Below, one piece after another: positions 30,985 to 42,848 of a DNA stretch of 64,000 bases. The stretch's first letter is position 1. The number at the start of each line of letters is the position of its first letter. The notes under the pieces are model-generated. The model was not told the origin of the DNA and searched no databases. It saw only the letters and a program-made list of their open reading frames with translations. A program made the position numbers and the translations under genes. The DNA comes from Athripsodes cinereus. Its lineage: Eukaryota; Arthropoda; Insecta; Trichoptera; Leptoceridae. Where the stretch lies: assembly GCA_947579605.1 (NCBI GenBank), contig OX388317.1, forward strand, positions 11,985,384-12,049,383. The letters are read 5' to 3'.

Positions 30985-32264
30985 ATGTATTCAATGTACA
31001 GTAATGAATGAACAATAAATAAATATTGAACAGAAAATATCTAATATATGAAATATTCGTTGCTGTGGTACAAAATTTCCTATGATTTGCGAACTCTGGG
31101 GAGTGTGGAGGTATTCAAGGTAGCGTGTTCAAGGTAGAGACTCTATGGTTCAGGAGATGTTATGATTCTTGAATGGGCCCTTGAGGTGGTTTTACCACAA
31201 ATCAACACAAATCTTAAAAAATGTCTAGTAATGATTATTATTATATGCTTAAGTGATTAAAATTATTTCAATGGATTTATTAAAACTAAGTGAATAATTT
31301 ATTCAAATATTCGATAAACGTAACTGTAATTATCACGGATACAGCTGTTTAAAGCTTGTTTTTCTTTGTCAACTACACAAGGGTATGAGTAAGTAACTAT
31401 TTTTCAACTAAAACATTTGACTAAAAAAATTACAGTATGTTTAGAAAATGTTCAACAACCCAATAATAATTACACGCTTGCTCGTAATAACTTATGGTCG
31501 GCCTACCGCAGAGCAACTACCGGGTGATCGCAACTGTTGTAATGCATAAAATCCCAAATGTTTTTACTGTGTAAACATACATAATTATTATTTTATATTA
31601 TATTGCTTTAGGTTTTAACAAATAGATCGCGTTAAAGTGTAATGACTGAACTGATTCATTTGGCAAAGATACAGAAAATAATTAACGTTCTAAAATGAAA
31701 TCGTTACTTTTTTAATAAAAACAATTCCATCAATTTATTGCTATTTTAATTAAGCCTAACACTTTTAATTATTAAAACGTCAGAGTAGTGAGTGCGAAAT
31801 GAAATAAAGAGTTTACAGTAAGGTAGGAATTTGAAATTAAAATACTACTTGCAAAGCCGTGATGATACAATTGCACTATAAAATGTTTTCCGTTTTTCAT
31901 TCTGCTGCAAGACAAAGATAAACCCGTAAGCATTCTTTTATTTTAAATCTAATTTGATTTTTATTCTGTGGTCCGAATTCAAAATACGAATAAACAGTAC
32001 CTATATTGGTAAAAATGCAATCAATCCAACAAATCACAACATGTTCAATAGTTTAATCAACATTGTTATTTGAAGTTGTTCGACTTCTTTTATACTTTTC
32101 GAGCAGGGTGTTGAAAGCAAACAAAACAGTGAGGTTAAAATATTTTTACTCGCGCAGAATAACATAGAATATACCTCTTACTCTCTTATGTAGAATTAAA
32201 GAATTCTGTAGAAGGTAGATATTCGTACAACATCACGCACAATACACATAATATAATCTATTGA
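30985..32264. other. No recognisable gene
   Basis: AT-rich, no frame or repeat recognised. Confidence 0.4.
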
Positions 32265-32350
32265 TTCAACGATGAGGTACGTGACGTATTCTGAATGTCT
32301 TATTTTTACACAGCACGAAGAGGACAATATGTGTGTTCTCAGAAGCATAA
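32265..32350 (+). repeat. Fragment of the 250-bp SINE-like family
   Basis: ATTCAACGATGAGGTACG ... GAATGTCTTATTTTTACACA ... GCACGAAGAGGACAAT matches the middle of the family with substitutions. Confidence 0.5.
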
Positions 32351-34087
32351 TGGAAATGCAGCAATGATATAGCGGTAGATGGATAAAGTAAAAATATTAT
32401 TCGGTTCATTATTGTTGACAAAGTAAGTTTCTTCACAGTAAAGTTTCGCAAGGAAAACAGTTTTTAATTAACTCCAAAGTTTGAATTATGTTTAGAATTA
32501 TTTGAAAATACTAATTGAAAAACTTGACAAACAATATAAATAAAAATACGATTAAAATCTTGTGAGCAAAACTAAAACTGAAACACTCATAAAGTAATGC
32601 CACCTTCACCAATTCAACACCAATTATGAATGTCATTTTACTAACTTCACTTTTGTCTTATGATCCAGATAAAAGGGCGGTGTCTTTACAGCATCCAATC
32701 AAAAGCAAAACTATTTTATTTAAACCTCCAAAACATTCAAAAGCCACGGACGTCTTCCAAAATCACCAAATTCTTTTTTCATATCATCTGGGTTACCAAG
32801 ACCAAGTTCAAAAACAGTATGAAAGTAAGGAAAATAGTAACAAAAAATATTATAAAATAGTACATTTAAAACTGAGATATCATAATCCATGGTGCCCCTC
32901 TCCCCAAGAAAGAACCTTGGGTACGCCCGCCCAGTTTTTTGAAGCTTTTGAATGTCTTCGCATTCTGTGAATATCCAGTTTCTATTTCATTAAAACTTAA
33001 TTATTATTGATAGATTGATAAAATGAGTTTTTCACAATTTTTATGTGGACATTTCACTATTTGTAGAGCAATCGCTACGACAATATCAGAACGTTGTGAA
33101 TATTGGAGAAAAAAATAAATCAAATGCGGTGAGACGCTCAGAACAGAGGACGGCTTTTGCCCTGTGTCTCTCGGTGAGTATTGAAGAACGAACAAATCAA
33201 GGAATGAATATCGAAATATTTAATACTTTTATTTTAATTTCACAATTTCACATATCATAAAATTTGTAAAAGCTGTATATTTTTGACTGGCATTCCAAAC
33301 TGTCTAACCTTGAAAGACATTGGAGTATTTATTTAAGAAATTTTATGCCGAACAAAACTATTCTCACGAAACATATTCATTTTTTTTAGTATCTATATGA
33401 TTATCATTATTCTATGAACCCACATTTTTCCTAACAATAATTTTAATTCACAATTTTGCATTACCTCATCACTTTCTGTTTCGTAGTTTCTCAACATCCT
33501 TCTTTATAATATTTTCCATCATTGTTATAAAAAATTTGGTTTTGAAATTCAAATTAAGTTCTCATCCGAGTTTATCTAAGGCAGATATTTTTTTGTTTTT
33601 TCTTTATTGTTTTTTTTTCTCTCTTTCTTTGTTTTTCCTGCAATTAAATTTTAGCGAAGCTACCTGCTTTTAAAAACAAATGTCGCCATTTTTACGAAAG
33701 GACAAAAAACGTAGTCAATATATTCGACGTTTTTATTGCAAGATTTCATTTACCTACCTTCAACTCCCTTTATATTATTTTTTTAACATCCCAACTTAAT
33801 TATTATCTTCTGTTTTTTACGATGGCGCTTCATGATACCTACAATAATTAAATTTACATTTTTCTTTTCGTTTTTTTTATGCAAACTTACAGGTCAAATC
33901 AGAAAAGAAAATATTATTTTCATTTTCTTCAGGGTAGATGAAAAAGGTTAAATAATAATCGTCCAAATTTTCTGTAATATTTACGGAAGACAACGAATCG
34001 ACAGAAAATGTTAAGAAAACTAGCATACTAGCCTATGTATATCATTGAAAAAAAAAACGATTTATGTATTATGTAAATATAATTCTG
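32351..34087. other. No recognisable gene
   Basis: AT-rich. A 114-codon frame at 32626-32970 lacks motifs. TTTTGCCCTGTGTCTCTCGG near 33155 may be a remnant of the LINE C-terminus seen at 26399, but too little remains to call. Confidence 0.4.
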
Positions 34088-34089
34088 TA

Positions 34090-34333
34090 CCTGAGAGCCA
34101 TTAGGACTTAAGTGCATTTTTGACAAAAATGCCAAAGTTACGAAAAAAGCGAAAATAACACATTAGTCGTGAGTCTTAAGTACAGAAATGCTTAGGGTCT
34201 ATACTATAGGGTCTATGTAATGAGCTGTGTATACTATATACAGCTTATTACTAGTAAAATGTTGAGATATTTTCGATTAAAAAATTGATTTTGAAAATGA
34301 CATTTTAGTACTTAAGACTAAATGGCTCTCAGG
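34090..34333. mobile_element. MITE with TA target duplication (Tc1/mariner-like)
   Basis: 244 bp, ends CCTGAGAGCCATTAGGACTT and ACTTAAGACTAAATGGCTCT-CAGG. The flanking dinucleotide TA is at 34088-34089 and 34334-34335. Non-coding. TA duplication suggests mobilisation by a Tc1/mariner-type transposase; the ends alone do not prove the family. Confidence 0.65.
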
Positions 34334-34335
34334 TA

Positions 34336-35667
34336 TAGAATTTTATACGTAAGTTTGAACAACATGTATTACTTCACCAAACTGGCATAATAATAATATT
34401 CACTTGATATTAAGTTTAATGATATTCATAGCTAAAATGTTAAGCGAAAAAGTTTATTTTTTTCTGACACCAATAAACGAACGAAAAAAAAGAACAACTG
34501 TAATAGAATATCAATCATAAGCCCATACATTTTTCCCGCCTCGCTCTCGCTTTTAAGCAAAACTTTATTGCTTTCATTAAGAAAAAGTCAATTTATCAAT
34601 GCCAAAATTCAAAAAGCCCCATTCAATAGGGTTATACAAAAAAAAGTTTTAATGAAGTTTCGACCTTTTAAAAATTTCCCTAAAAACTTAAACACGTAAT
34701 TATCTCAATACGGAATTTGTGAAAAATTATCTCACAGATTTTTACGTAAGCACCTTTATGTTTGCAAGGCATAATATTATATTTTAAGTAGTTATAAGCG
34801 GAACACAAGAATACACTTTTTGTACAATCTTTAGAATTGCGAGTACTTGGCTGAAAATATTTGATACAACCTTGAGACTTTCAGTATACTGGAATATTTT
34901 TTAAAGTTTCAACCAAATTTTAAAAGGAATTTCCATATTTCATTCCTTTTTATCGATATTAATTATCTTCTTCGAATACGCTCATAACGGGAATCAAGAA
35001 TGGATTACCAGGTGCGTAATGATTAGAAAGTAAACCTCATAGAAATATAGCGGGAATATTACTGGATCAAAGAACTATTTGATCTTCTTTGCTCACTCCA
35101 TAAAGGATACTGTAAAATATATCTATACTTTTAAAATCTATACATGAATAACCTTAAAAGTAGCAGATAGAATTTTTATAATTTGTATGTAATAGAATAA
35201 AAAATAGCTTTGACAAAATATAAAGCTAAAAGGTAGTATCTTCTGATAAACGATTGATGGTTTTTCCCGGTGAAGACTTCACTGGTTCTTTATCTAGGAG
35301 GGTAAGAATATAATATAAGAAATGCAAATATAGATCCTTTGTTCTGTCAAATTTCTAAGGAGATATTATATGTACATAATAATATATACGAACTGTACAT
35401 AGATAGACATAATTTTTCTAATGTTTAAAAATGCAATAACATCCAATCATTCAACAAGAATTTATGATTTATTACATCTATTTAATAGAAAAATCACCGA
35501 AAACAAATCAAAAGACATCATATTTATAATCTAAAAAGTAAGTCGATTTCACGAGACACATCAGGAAGTTAGCTTTTCCTCCTGCATTTTTCTTTTTCCT
35601 CATTTCCTTAAGGCTTCCCAAGTAGCTACAGTATAGGTATATAATCTTTATCCCCCTTAATCTATTT
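34336..35667. other. No recognisable gene
   Basis: AT-rich, no motif recognised. Confidence 0.4.
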
Positions 35668-35760
35668 ACAGTAGACTCTCGCTATGCCGACATTCGCCTT
35701 TCGTCACGTCTTTCCTTCGTCAGGACTTCGACACCCGCGTTAAGGAATCTACTTTCAAAG
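35668..35760 (+). mobile_element. One end of a pogo/Tigger-like element
   Basis: TACAGTAGACTCTCGCTATG resembles the CAGTAGA...CTCG terminal repeat of pogo-type transposons and is preceded by TA. No matching right end or transposase was found, so it is a truncated relic. Confidence 0.4.
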
Positions 35761-36180
35761 TTCTTAATCACATCAAAGTAGATATTATTATTGCGGTACA
35801 TCTGATTTTGTAAGCTTTATAATCCACTCGGTTGTCCTAAATATTATTGAGCACTTTATTTAATAGAAATAAAGCCTGTTATTATGGTCCAATAATGTAT
35901 TTTTGATTTTTTTCCTTTTTATAAGTAAGTCAAAGTATTCTTAATTGATTTTACTGAAGTAAAATTCAATTTGTACATAATATATGTATATTAGTAATGT
36001 TGAATTTTTATTGAATTGAATTATTTTTTTAAATGACTCCACCTTTTTTTCTTCCTTAAATTCTTCTAGAAAACCAACAATAAGAACATATCTTTTACGC
36101 TCATTACTTCACTACCTATCCTTACTATTCCAGGCTTTTGCAAATTCTGAAAAAAAATACATAGCTAAAGTAGTACTATA

Positions 36181-36306
36181 AATAATAATAATTAACTTTA
36201 TTGCACAATACATTTATACAGAGTTATAAAATAATGTCATACAAATAAATGATATGATACAATGGGCGAGTTAATCGCAAGAGCGATATCTTCCAACGAA
36301 CCCAGT
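36181..36306 (-). mobile_element. 3' end of a Jockey/CR1-type LINE
   Basis: In minus sense: GGGTTCGTTGGAAGATATCG, a GCTCTTGCGATTAACTCGCC block, ATTGTATCA, then an AATAAAG-rich end. Same family type as 6700-6832. Confidence 0.55.
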
Positions 36307-36317
36307 TAAAGGTATAT

Positions 36318-36432
36318 TTTATTCAGCGATGAGGTTTGCCACCCATCCTGAATGTCTTGATTTTATATTATCCCACAAGTGGGGTAGTCTGCTGGCTACC
36401 CCACTTGTGGGATATGCCGTGATGGTATAGTA
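36318..36432 (+). repeat. Rearranged 250-bp SINE-family copy with inverted 3' ends
   Basis: GCGATGAGGTTTGCCACCCA and ATCCTGAATGTCTTGATTTT, then ATCCCACAAGTGGGGTAG, 8 bp, CTACCCCACTTGTGGGAT, and GCCGTGATGGTATAGTATAG. The 3' hairpin therefore occurs in both orientations, giving an 18-bp perfect inverted repeat. Confidence 0.65.
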
Positions 36433-36562
36433 TAGTATAAATACTTATACTAAAAGTATAAAATATATTTTATATATCTTTACTATCACAGTATCTTCTA
36501 CAATTGAGGAAATAAGAAAACTAACTGAAAATTATAAACATAAAGGTATTGTTCCTGTGAAA

Positions 36563-37198
36563 CATTCAGGATGGATTACATACTCCGTGTAAATATCTCG
36601 TACCTACTTATCTTTAAATTGATACGTGGCACACGACATTTACACAAAAAGTAGAAGACCAGTTCAATATTATATCAATAATGTGTCACCACATTTTTAA
36701 AAACATGAATCATGGTTAGATGGAAGAAACCACTTTAAAGTGATAATCTCGCCACTGCATATCATCACATTCTTTTTTATGTAAACTGCTTTGTTGATTT
36801 TGTTATGTGTATGATGATGTACAAGAAGAATAAAATAAATAAATAAATCATCGAGGGTCAAATGTATTAAATCTTCTTCACGATAAAGATAACTAATGAT
36901 ATCCTTACGTAGTGGTGCATTGACGCACAGCCTAACAACTTCAAGGATATAATAGTCTATTATTTAGTATTAGGTCTATAAGCAGACACGTTGAAAAAAG
37001 TTAGACACCAATTCAATTTTATCTCAATAATGTGTCACGATATTTTTTCATAACATGATTATCAAGGATCAAATGTATTAAATCTTCTTCACGATAAAGA
37101 TAACAAATGATATCCTTACGTAGTGGTGCATTGACGCACAGCCTAACAACTTCAAGGATATAATAGTCTATTATTTAGTATTAGGTCTATAAGTAGAC
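36563..37198. repeat. Local duplication of a decayed SINE plus flank, one unit interrupted
   Basis: Unit A (36654-36987) and unit B (about 37003-37198) share AATAATGTGTCAC, TTCTTCACGATAAAGATAAC, TGATATCCTTACGTAGTGGT and TTAGTATTAGGTCTATAAG with few differences. The left part of each is a diverged minus-sense SINE-family copy (ACATTCAGGATGG near 36563; AGACACCAATTC). Unit A carries an extra 132-bp insert at 36714-36845. Confidence 0.75.
36714..36845 (+). mobile_element. 5'-truncated retroposon insertion with AATCAT target duplication
   Basis: Starts GGTTAGATGGAAGAAACC, contains TTTGTTGATTTTGTTATGTG and ATGATGATGTACAAGAAG, and ends in (AAAT)n. AATCAT flanks it on both sides (36708-36713, 36846-36851). 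Unit B of the local duplication lacks it and shows the unoccupied site. The sequence resembles the 3' end of insect LINEs with AATAAA-type tails. Confidence 0.65.
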
Positions 37199-37511
37199 CA
37201 TGTAGATACCTACACACGTATAACGCTGCATTATTATTTTATGATCTGTCATTTAATTTATCTATTTTATGTTGAGCCATAAACTCCAAATGCCAAATTT
37301 CATTACGAAGTGAAATGTTATAATATTAGGTAGGTATAATAGTAGAAATGATTTTATTTATAGTAGGTACCTACCTATACTTAAGCCAAGTGCAAACATC
37401 AGACACAAGTTCAATAATAGTTAAATTATTGTCTTCATCTTCATTTACTTTTTAGTTTATCTTAGGATAATGGGACAGGAATGAAACATAATTTTAAGTA
37501 TTGTCATCATT
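37199..37511. other. No recognisable feature
   Basis: AT-rich with GTAGGTACCTACC strings. Confidence 0.4.
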
Positions 37512-37724
37512 AAGCTACTACTACAGAAACTATACCCACAAGTTGGGTAACCAACAGATACTGCGTGTAATAAACATACAAGTTGACTTCTCTGCGTCAC
37601 AAGACATACCTCATTGTTGAATCGGTAATTTATTTATAATATTTTACGAACACCTGCCTTCAACAACACTCAAATATTTAAGGAATAGAATGAGAAATCT
37701 ATTATTTGCCGGGAATTCACTGAG
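37512..37724 (-). mobile_element. 250-bp SINE-like element, diverged copy
   Basis: Plus sense runs ACTACTAC tail, CCCACAAGTTGGGTAACCAA, CATACAAGTTGACTTCTCTG, ACACCTGCCTTCAACA, CGGGAATTCACTGA. Both family ends are present. Confidence 0.6.
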
Positions 37725-37821
37725 TAATTTGGATATTTTTAGTATTTGACTTAGTCAGAAACATCAATAATGACAAAACCTAGGTGTATCAATATTTCCC
37801 AAGGAAATATGGTAAATTTCC

Positions 37822-37916
37822 TACGGCGGGAAGAGGTGACTCAATTGTTTCAGATTCGTTCTGAATATGAGAGGCAGGTTTTTGCCCTGTGCTCCTGTGA
37901 AAAACATTGAAGGATA
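37822..37916 (+). pseudogene. Remnant of a LINE C-terminus
   Basis: Reads REEVTQLFQIRSEYERQVFA then LCSCEKH before a stop, a decayed relative of 26399-26545. Confidence 0.5.
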
Positions 37917-38837
37917 ACCAATATATTTTCACGATCAACATTTTATTTTTATTTTTTTTATTTCATTCATCTTAAAGGACACAAACAGTTCAAATTAACA
38001 AATATTAACAGTCATATTAACAAACAAATCAAGGTCCCGCAAATTACCGAAGCGTATGACGAACAAGTAAAGTTGCAAGTAAACAGTTATAACACAAACT
38101 CACCCCACCCATATCAAATGCAAAAATCAAAACAAACCTCGTGAAAATGAGAAGCTTAAAATTACACGAAAAAATATGTTCAATAAATTATTTATTTATT
38201 GAACATATTTTTTCTAAAAAGAATAAAAAAAATTGTGACCGAAATATTTTTAATCAATCAACCAGCGATTTGAATTTTTGGGAACGATCTGAATAAAGTT
38301 AATAAAGCTAAAAAAAATATTTGACTTATACTGAAATTAAATAATACAAATAAACGATAAAAAAGGGTAACACACTTCTTTGCCTGTGGATATTTCAAGA
38401 CCAGAAGTTCTTATAGTTCCCTTTTTTTCCGTGGAGGCCCAATCAAAAATAGATATCCCCGCTTATTTTAGAATTTTGTACAAAAAGCAGATAACGAAAA
38501 CAGATCATCAAAAACAATAACCAGTTTTCCGACTATTGAGTTGCACATGTGCACAAGAACTTAGTCTTGCACTAAAAGTAGTGGTATCTTTGATGTCGTC
38601 ACGCCGGAGGGTAATATAAAAAGTGGCTGACGTAGCGTATTCATGTAATAGAGAGATATATACTACATGTAGGATCATTTTTATATTATTATTGAGCTTA
38701 GTGGTCTCTTATTTTTTATGAATTTTCTTCTACATTCATTCCTTATTCACACATTTTTATAATTAATTTACTCATATAATTTCTCGGAGACTTTACATTT
38801 TTTGTTTCTAATAATATAAACACAGGTGGTTTATGGT
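37917..38837. other. No recognisable gene; one strong hairpin
   Basis: AT-rich. 38168-38214 forms a near-perfect hairpin (GAAAAAATATGTTCAATAAA against its complement). Nothing else was recognised. Confidence 0.4.
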
Positions 38838-38980
38838 AATCCTACAGGACGGTCACGTGTTGAGCACATTGAACAGGAGAGCATGCATGAGGTATTGTAT
38901 GACAGTGACGGAAGCGAAAGATGTATGCAAGGATAGAAGGAAGTGGCGCTCGATCTTTCTGCCTACCCCGCAAGGGAAGT
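38838..38980 (+). mobile_element. 5'-truncated copy of the 11550-14990 LINE (last 143 bp)
   Basis: AATCCTACAGGACGGTCACG, GAACAGGAGAGCATGCATGA and GGATAGAAGGAAGTGGCGCT, then CTACCCCGCAAGGGAAG, match the 3' end of the intact LINE almost base for base. It stops just before the stop codon/tail, so its own 3' end is damaged. High identity implies recent activity of this LINE. Confidence 0.85.
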
Positions 38981-39184
38981 GTTTGTTATAATTTCGAATA
39001 GCCTACATAAGACAAGCGAAACGTAATCACATGTCATTAATGAAAGACGTCCTCTTCGTCCACATGCACGTGCACACAAAGGGAGCATTTTTACTGTGTG
39101 TAATATTATTTTGTTATTGTAATTCAATGTATAGGTGTATATTTATGAATAAAATAAATATATTAAAAAAAAAAAATTAGAATG

Positions 39185-39322
39185 GGAAGCATAATACCTC
39201 ATCTCTGAATTTAAAATACCAAATGTATCAGTACTCAATGTACGAATTACGAATAGCTACCTTTTACGTGATATACGCAAACTTGCTTAAAAGAAAGGGG
39301 AGACCTATTCTTTGCCGAGAGC
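39185..39322 (-). repeat. Partial 250-bp SINE-family copy (5' half)
   Basis: ATACCTCATCTCTGAATTTA ... GGGGAGACCTATTCTTTGCC ... GAGCTCCACGGA in plus sense. Another partial plus-strand copy lies at 39884-39965. Confidence 0.55.
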
Positions 39323-40119
39323 TCCACGGACAAGTGACGAGAGATACAAATATAATTATAGTATTTTATTACAGAAGACGAATCTAAAAACATCTTTTGA
39401 CAAATCATTCAAGCACCAACAATAGTGTTCGAAATTCTTACATTGTAAAAGAGTTGGGTTTATACAAAAAATAATATTCATCTCAATTCTCTATAGCAAT
39501 AAACTTGCCTTTCCTAGAATCTTGTCCATAATCAGGCTTAAATATTCTTTATGATACAAAATAATAATAGGTAGATTTAATTCTTTACTTAGTACTACAT
39601 AAGTCTGCGTATAATAAGAAATAATACTCTTACCTTTGACTAATGCTCCTATTAAACTTTTGTGATGTAGTGATTATAAAATACTTTGTCTGAAAATCTG
39701 AAAATTTTACTTTATGGGTGGATACTTAGATAGGTACCCAGTTGTAGAGAAAGAAAAAATAAAAGAAAAATGTATAATAGGTATTACTTATTTTATTAGT
39801 TCTAAAAGATATAAAATAAGTAAGAATCTTTTCAACTCGAACTAAGAATCTTTTCAAAATAAAGACATTTTTTATCTTAAATTCAGCCATGAGGTTTGCC
39901 ACCCATCCTGAATCATATTAATTTTTGTTGGCGTGAAGAGCTTGCATGTATATTGCGGGCCACCGGCCACCACTGTTTAAATAAATAAATTTAATACAGA
40001 AAAAGTTTCACTTTGATTTAGTATATTTTAATTAAACTCTTTTTTATTTTATTTTGTTTTTGTACCTATTTGTAAATTATTTTAATTTATTGAAGACCCT
40101 TTTTATATGAAAATATACG
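39323..40119. other. Mostly featureless; SINE fragment at 39884-39965
   Basis: AT-rich. TCAGCCATGAGGTTTGCCAC ... GAAGAGCTTGCATGTA is a plus-strand SINE-family fragment. Confidence 0.45.
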
Positions 40120-40200
40120 TGTTTGTGATAATGAAATTATTCTCAAAGCACGAGCTCGGCTCAAATTTGAGGGAATCAATTATGTTTTACTGTGCTCCTA
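40120..40200 (+). mobile_element. 3' fragment of the 16152-22250 LINE
   Basis: GATAATGAAATTATTCTCAA, GCACGAGCTCGGCTCAAATT and TGAGGGAATCAATT align with the reverse complement of 16235-16320, including the 3' hairpin. Confidence 0.7.
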
Positions 40201-40676
40201 TTTCAAAAGAAAATTATGAGTATTGTATAAAATATATGTATATTCCATTATAAAAATACCTACCTATTTGAATTTGAAATAAAACAAAAAAAATATAAAA
40301 GTGACGCATTTGAGATTCCATCATAATATAAGGAACTGTTTTCCTCGCTATGTTTCTAAAACTCACCTTGAGGGTGTACTTACTAAAAGATATTATTACA
40401 TAATTATGTACTCTGCATTTGTAGGATGTGAGTATAAATTCATTCCCAGTCGACACAGCATTTTATTACCCACATTTTCCAGCAATAAAACTTATCTTAT
40501 GAAGATATCATCTTAACTACTTATGTTGACAAGAATTTACAATAATAATACTACTACATAATAATAATTGCAGTAATAAGCATTCCTATTATTGTGGATG
40601 TCCTACTTTTATATATCCCAAAGTCATGATAACAGCTCAAGTGGCATCACCATTTATTTCAATATTTTAGATTTAA
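40201..40676. other. No recognisable feature
   Basis: AT-rich, no motif recognised. Confidence 0.4.
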
Positions 40677-40690
40677 ACTACTTATTTTAA

Positions 40691-40964
40691 TTAAAATGAT
40701 TTTTAAAACACTGTATAATTTCCAAATTAAATTTATTCACCTCAAACGTTTTCGCCAAGGCTTCTACTTGGCATCATCAGGAGGACTAATTAGTTAAAGT
40801 TTTTTTTAGGAACTTTAACTAATTAGTCCTCCTGATGATGCCAAGTAGAAGCCTTGGCGAAAACGTTTGAGGTGAATAAATTTAATTTGGAAATTATACA
40901 GTGTTTTAAAAATCATTTTAATTATAATGAATTTCCAAAGTGTTAACACAAAAACATTTGATTT
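40691..40964 (+). mobile_element. Penelope-like fold-back element with hammerhead-like motif
   Basis: Two perfect inverted arms of about 112 bp (from 40688 and to 40924) meet at a spacer of about 10 bp (TTTTTTTAGG-like). A 40-bp extension follows (40925-40964) and is related to the extension of 29591-29806. ACTACTTATTTTAA flanks the unit (40677-40690, 40965-40978), a 14-bp target duplication. The right arm at 40833-40866 reads CTGATGA, T, GCCAAG-loop-CTTGGC, then GAAAACG, the hammerhead core order; the left arm carries it inverted. Arm sequence differs from the other copy, but architecture and motif match. No RT is encoded. Confidence 0.65.
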
Positions 40965-41348
40965 ACTACTTATTTTAACTAACACGTCCAAAGACGAATA
41001 GTAACCAGATCCCAAACATCGTCTAACATGGATAAGATACCTAAGGGATGACGCCCATCAGGAAAAGCCCACCCCCAATCAAAAGCCCTCCTAAACAATG
41101 GAAGAACATCTGAGCCTCTTCTACGTCGGAAGAGTACTTTCAGAGGATGAACAGTCTTAGGGACTAATAAAAAAATATCTATTTACTAATTTAAAACAAT
41201 GTAATAAAAGATTGCAATCTCAGCTTAAATATATAATTTATAAGAAAGTTTTTTTTTAACAAACTACGGATTGGTATTTTGCCTTTGAAGGACATAATTG
41301 TCTTGAAAAATTACTTAAGATTTAGGTATCTTAATTTTGAACAAATTA

Positions 41349-41611
41349 CCACCACTATATATTATCATCACGAAATATCCCACATGTGAGGTAGCCAACG
41401 GACCAACTGCATGCAAAACATGCAGATTGTCTTGTCCGTGACAATAAAAAATATATGCTCAGAATTGGTGGTTTGTCTCATCGCTGAATTGTAAATGTTC
41501 ATTGTTTTATGCGTGAAGTTTTGAGAACAGCTGCCTCTTACAGGACACTCGAAAATTTGGGAGAAAAAAAGAAAAGAGTGGAATCTTTTCTTTACCACAG
41601 ATTCCATGAGG
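41349..41611 (-). mobile_element. 250-bp SINE-like element, diverged copy
   Basis: Plus sense: ATCACGAAATATCCCACATG, AGGTAGCCAACGGACCAACT, CATGCAGATTGTCTTGTCCG, TTGTCTCATCGCTGAATTGT, ACAGGACACTCGAAAATTTG, ending ATTCCATGAGG. Both ends are close to the family limits. Confidence 0.65.
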
Positions 41612-42591
41612 AAGATTTATTTTTATACTATACCTACAATACATTATTAAATCTTTGTTCAAAAAAGTCATTATGTTAATCAATTTTTTAAAAGAATTTT
41701 GCAAGAATTTCTGCCAGCATAACTAATAAATTTATATGGGAAGGAGTTGATAAACAAAAATAATTATATTAGAACCAAGTAGGTACTATTTTTTTTACTT
41801 TATCAAAAAGAGCATATTCACATAATTTTTTATTTTTTTTATTTTGCCTTACATTCTTAGCTCAAATCGATATTTGTATCCGAGTTTGCTTCAAAATAAC
41901 AACAAAAGCAACAAAAAAACGACATGAATGACTTTTGTTTCGTTTGTACCTATACCTTTTGATGATAATAACACAACCATATTGAACATTTTTCTCAGGA
42001 AAAGTAGGTAAGTATGCATTTATCCCTATCACTTTTACAACATATAGAACCCACCAACTAAACTTTAATATGCCTATAAGTTTATACAGAAACTCAATTT
42101 ATACGTCATTTAGCCAAGGTCTGGAACATTTTAAAAGTCATTACGATAACATTAAGGCCTTGAAATCGCTTTGAGAGTGGCTGCTGCGGATGTGAATTGT
42201 ATCAGTAAAAAATATACGAGTATCTACAAATGCTACAAATGGCATCACTGTATTTTTATTTAATTATTTTTATCTCCATGTCTTCTTTGATATTACCTTA
42301 CTTGTTTACATGCATTTGAAATTAAATTTTTAAGGGTACACCTAATTATAAAGATGTAGTAGAAAATAAAAAGCTATGCTTTTTCCTCTTATAAAACTAG
42401 AATACTGCGGTTTAAATATTTTGAGGATCACACTTAATAAAAAAATAAGATATCTATGAAACACTCATCGAATAATAATTATTATTTTTTTATTATTATA
42501 TATTTAACATACTAAATATTATATACACTATATATTTAACATAACAAAGAATTTAAAATTTTCATTCAACTTTCATTGAATCATTTAAACG
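41612..42591. other. No recognisable gene
   Basis: AT-rich, no motif recognised. Confidence 0.4.
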
Positions 42592-42740
42592 TTTCCCACA
42601 AGTGGGGTAGTCAGCGAATTAACTACACGTAACATGCAAGTAGTGTTTTCTGTGACAATAAATGTTTAGGAGTTTCAGAATGCGTGTCATATACTCATAT
42701 CTCATTACCTTTTGAATTTAAATTACAACTAATATATCTG
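42592..42740 (-). repeat. Partial 250-bp SINE-family copy
   Basis: TTCCCACAAGTGGGGTAGTC, CACGTAACATGCAAG and TCATATCTCATTACC in plus sense; the 5' part is missing. Confidence 0.5.
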
Positions 42741-42848
42741 ATATTGTTCGATAAATTCCGCCATTTGACAGAACATTGTTTTTATTAATTATGTGTAGTT
42801 TGTACAAATATGTTATTATGTTCTGTCAATAAAGTTTTATCTGTTTTA

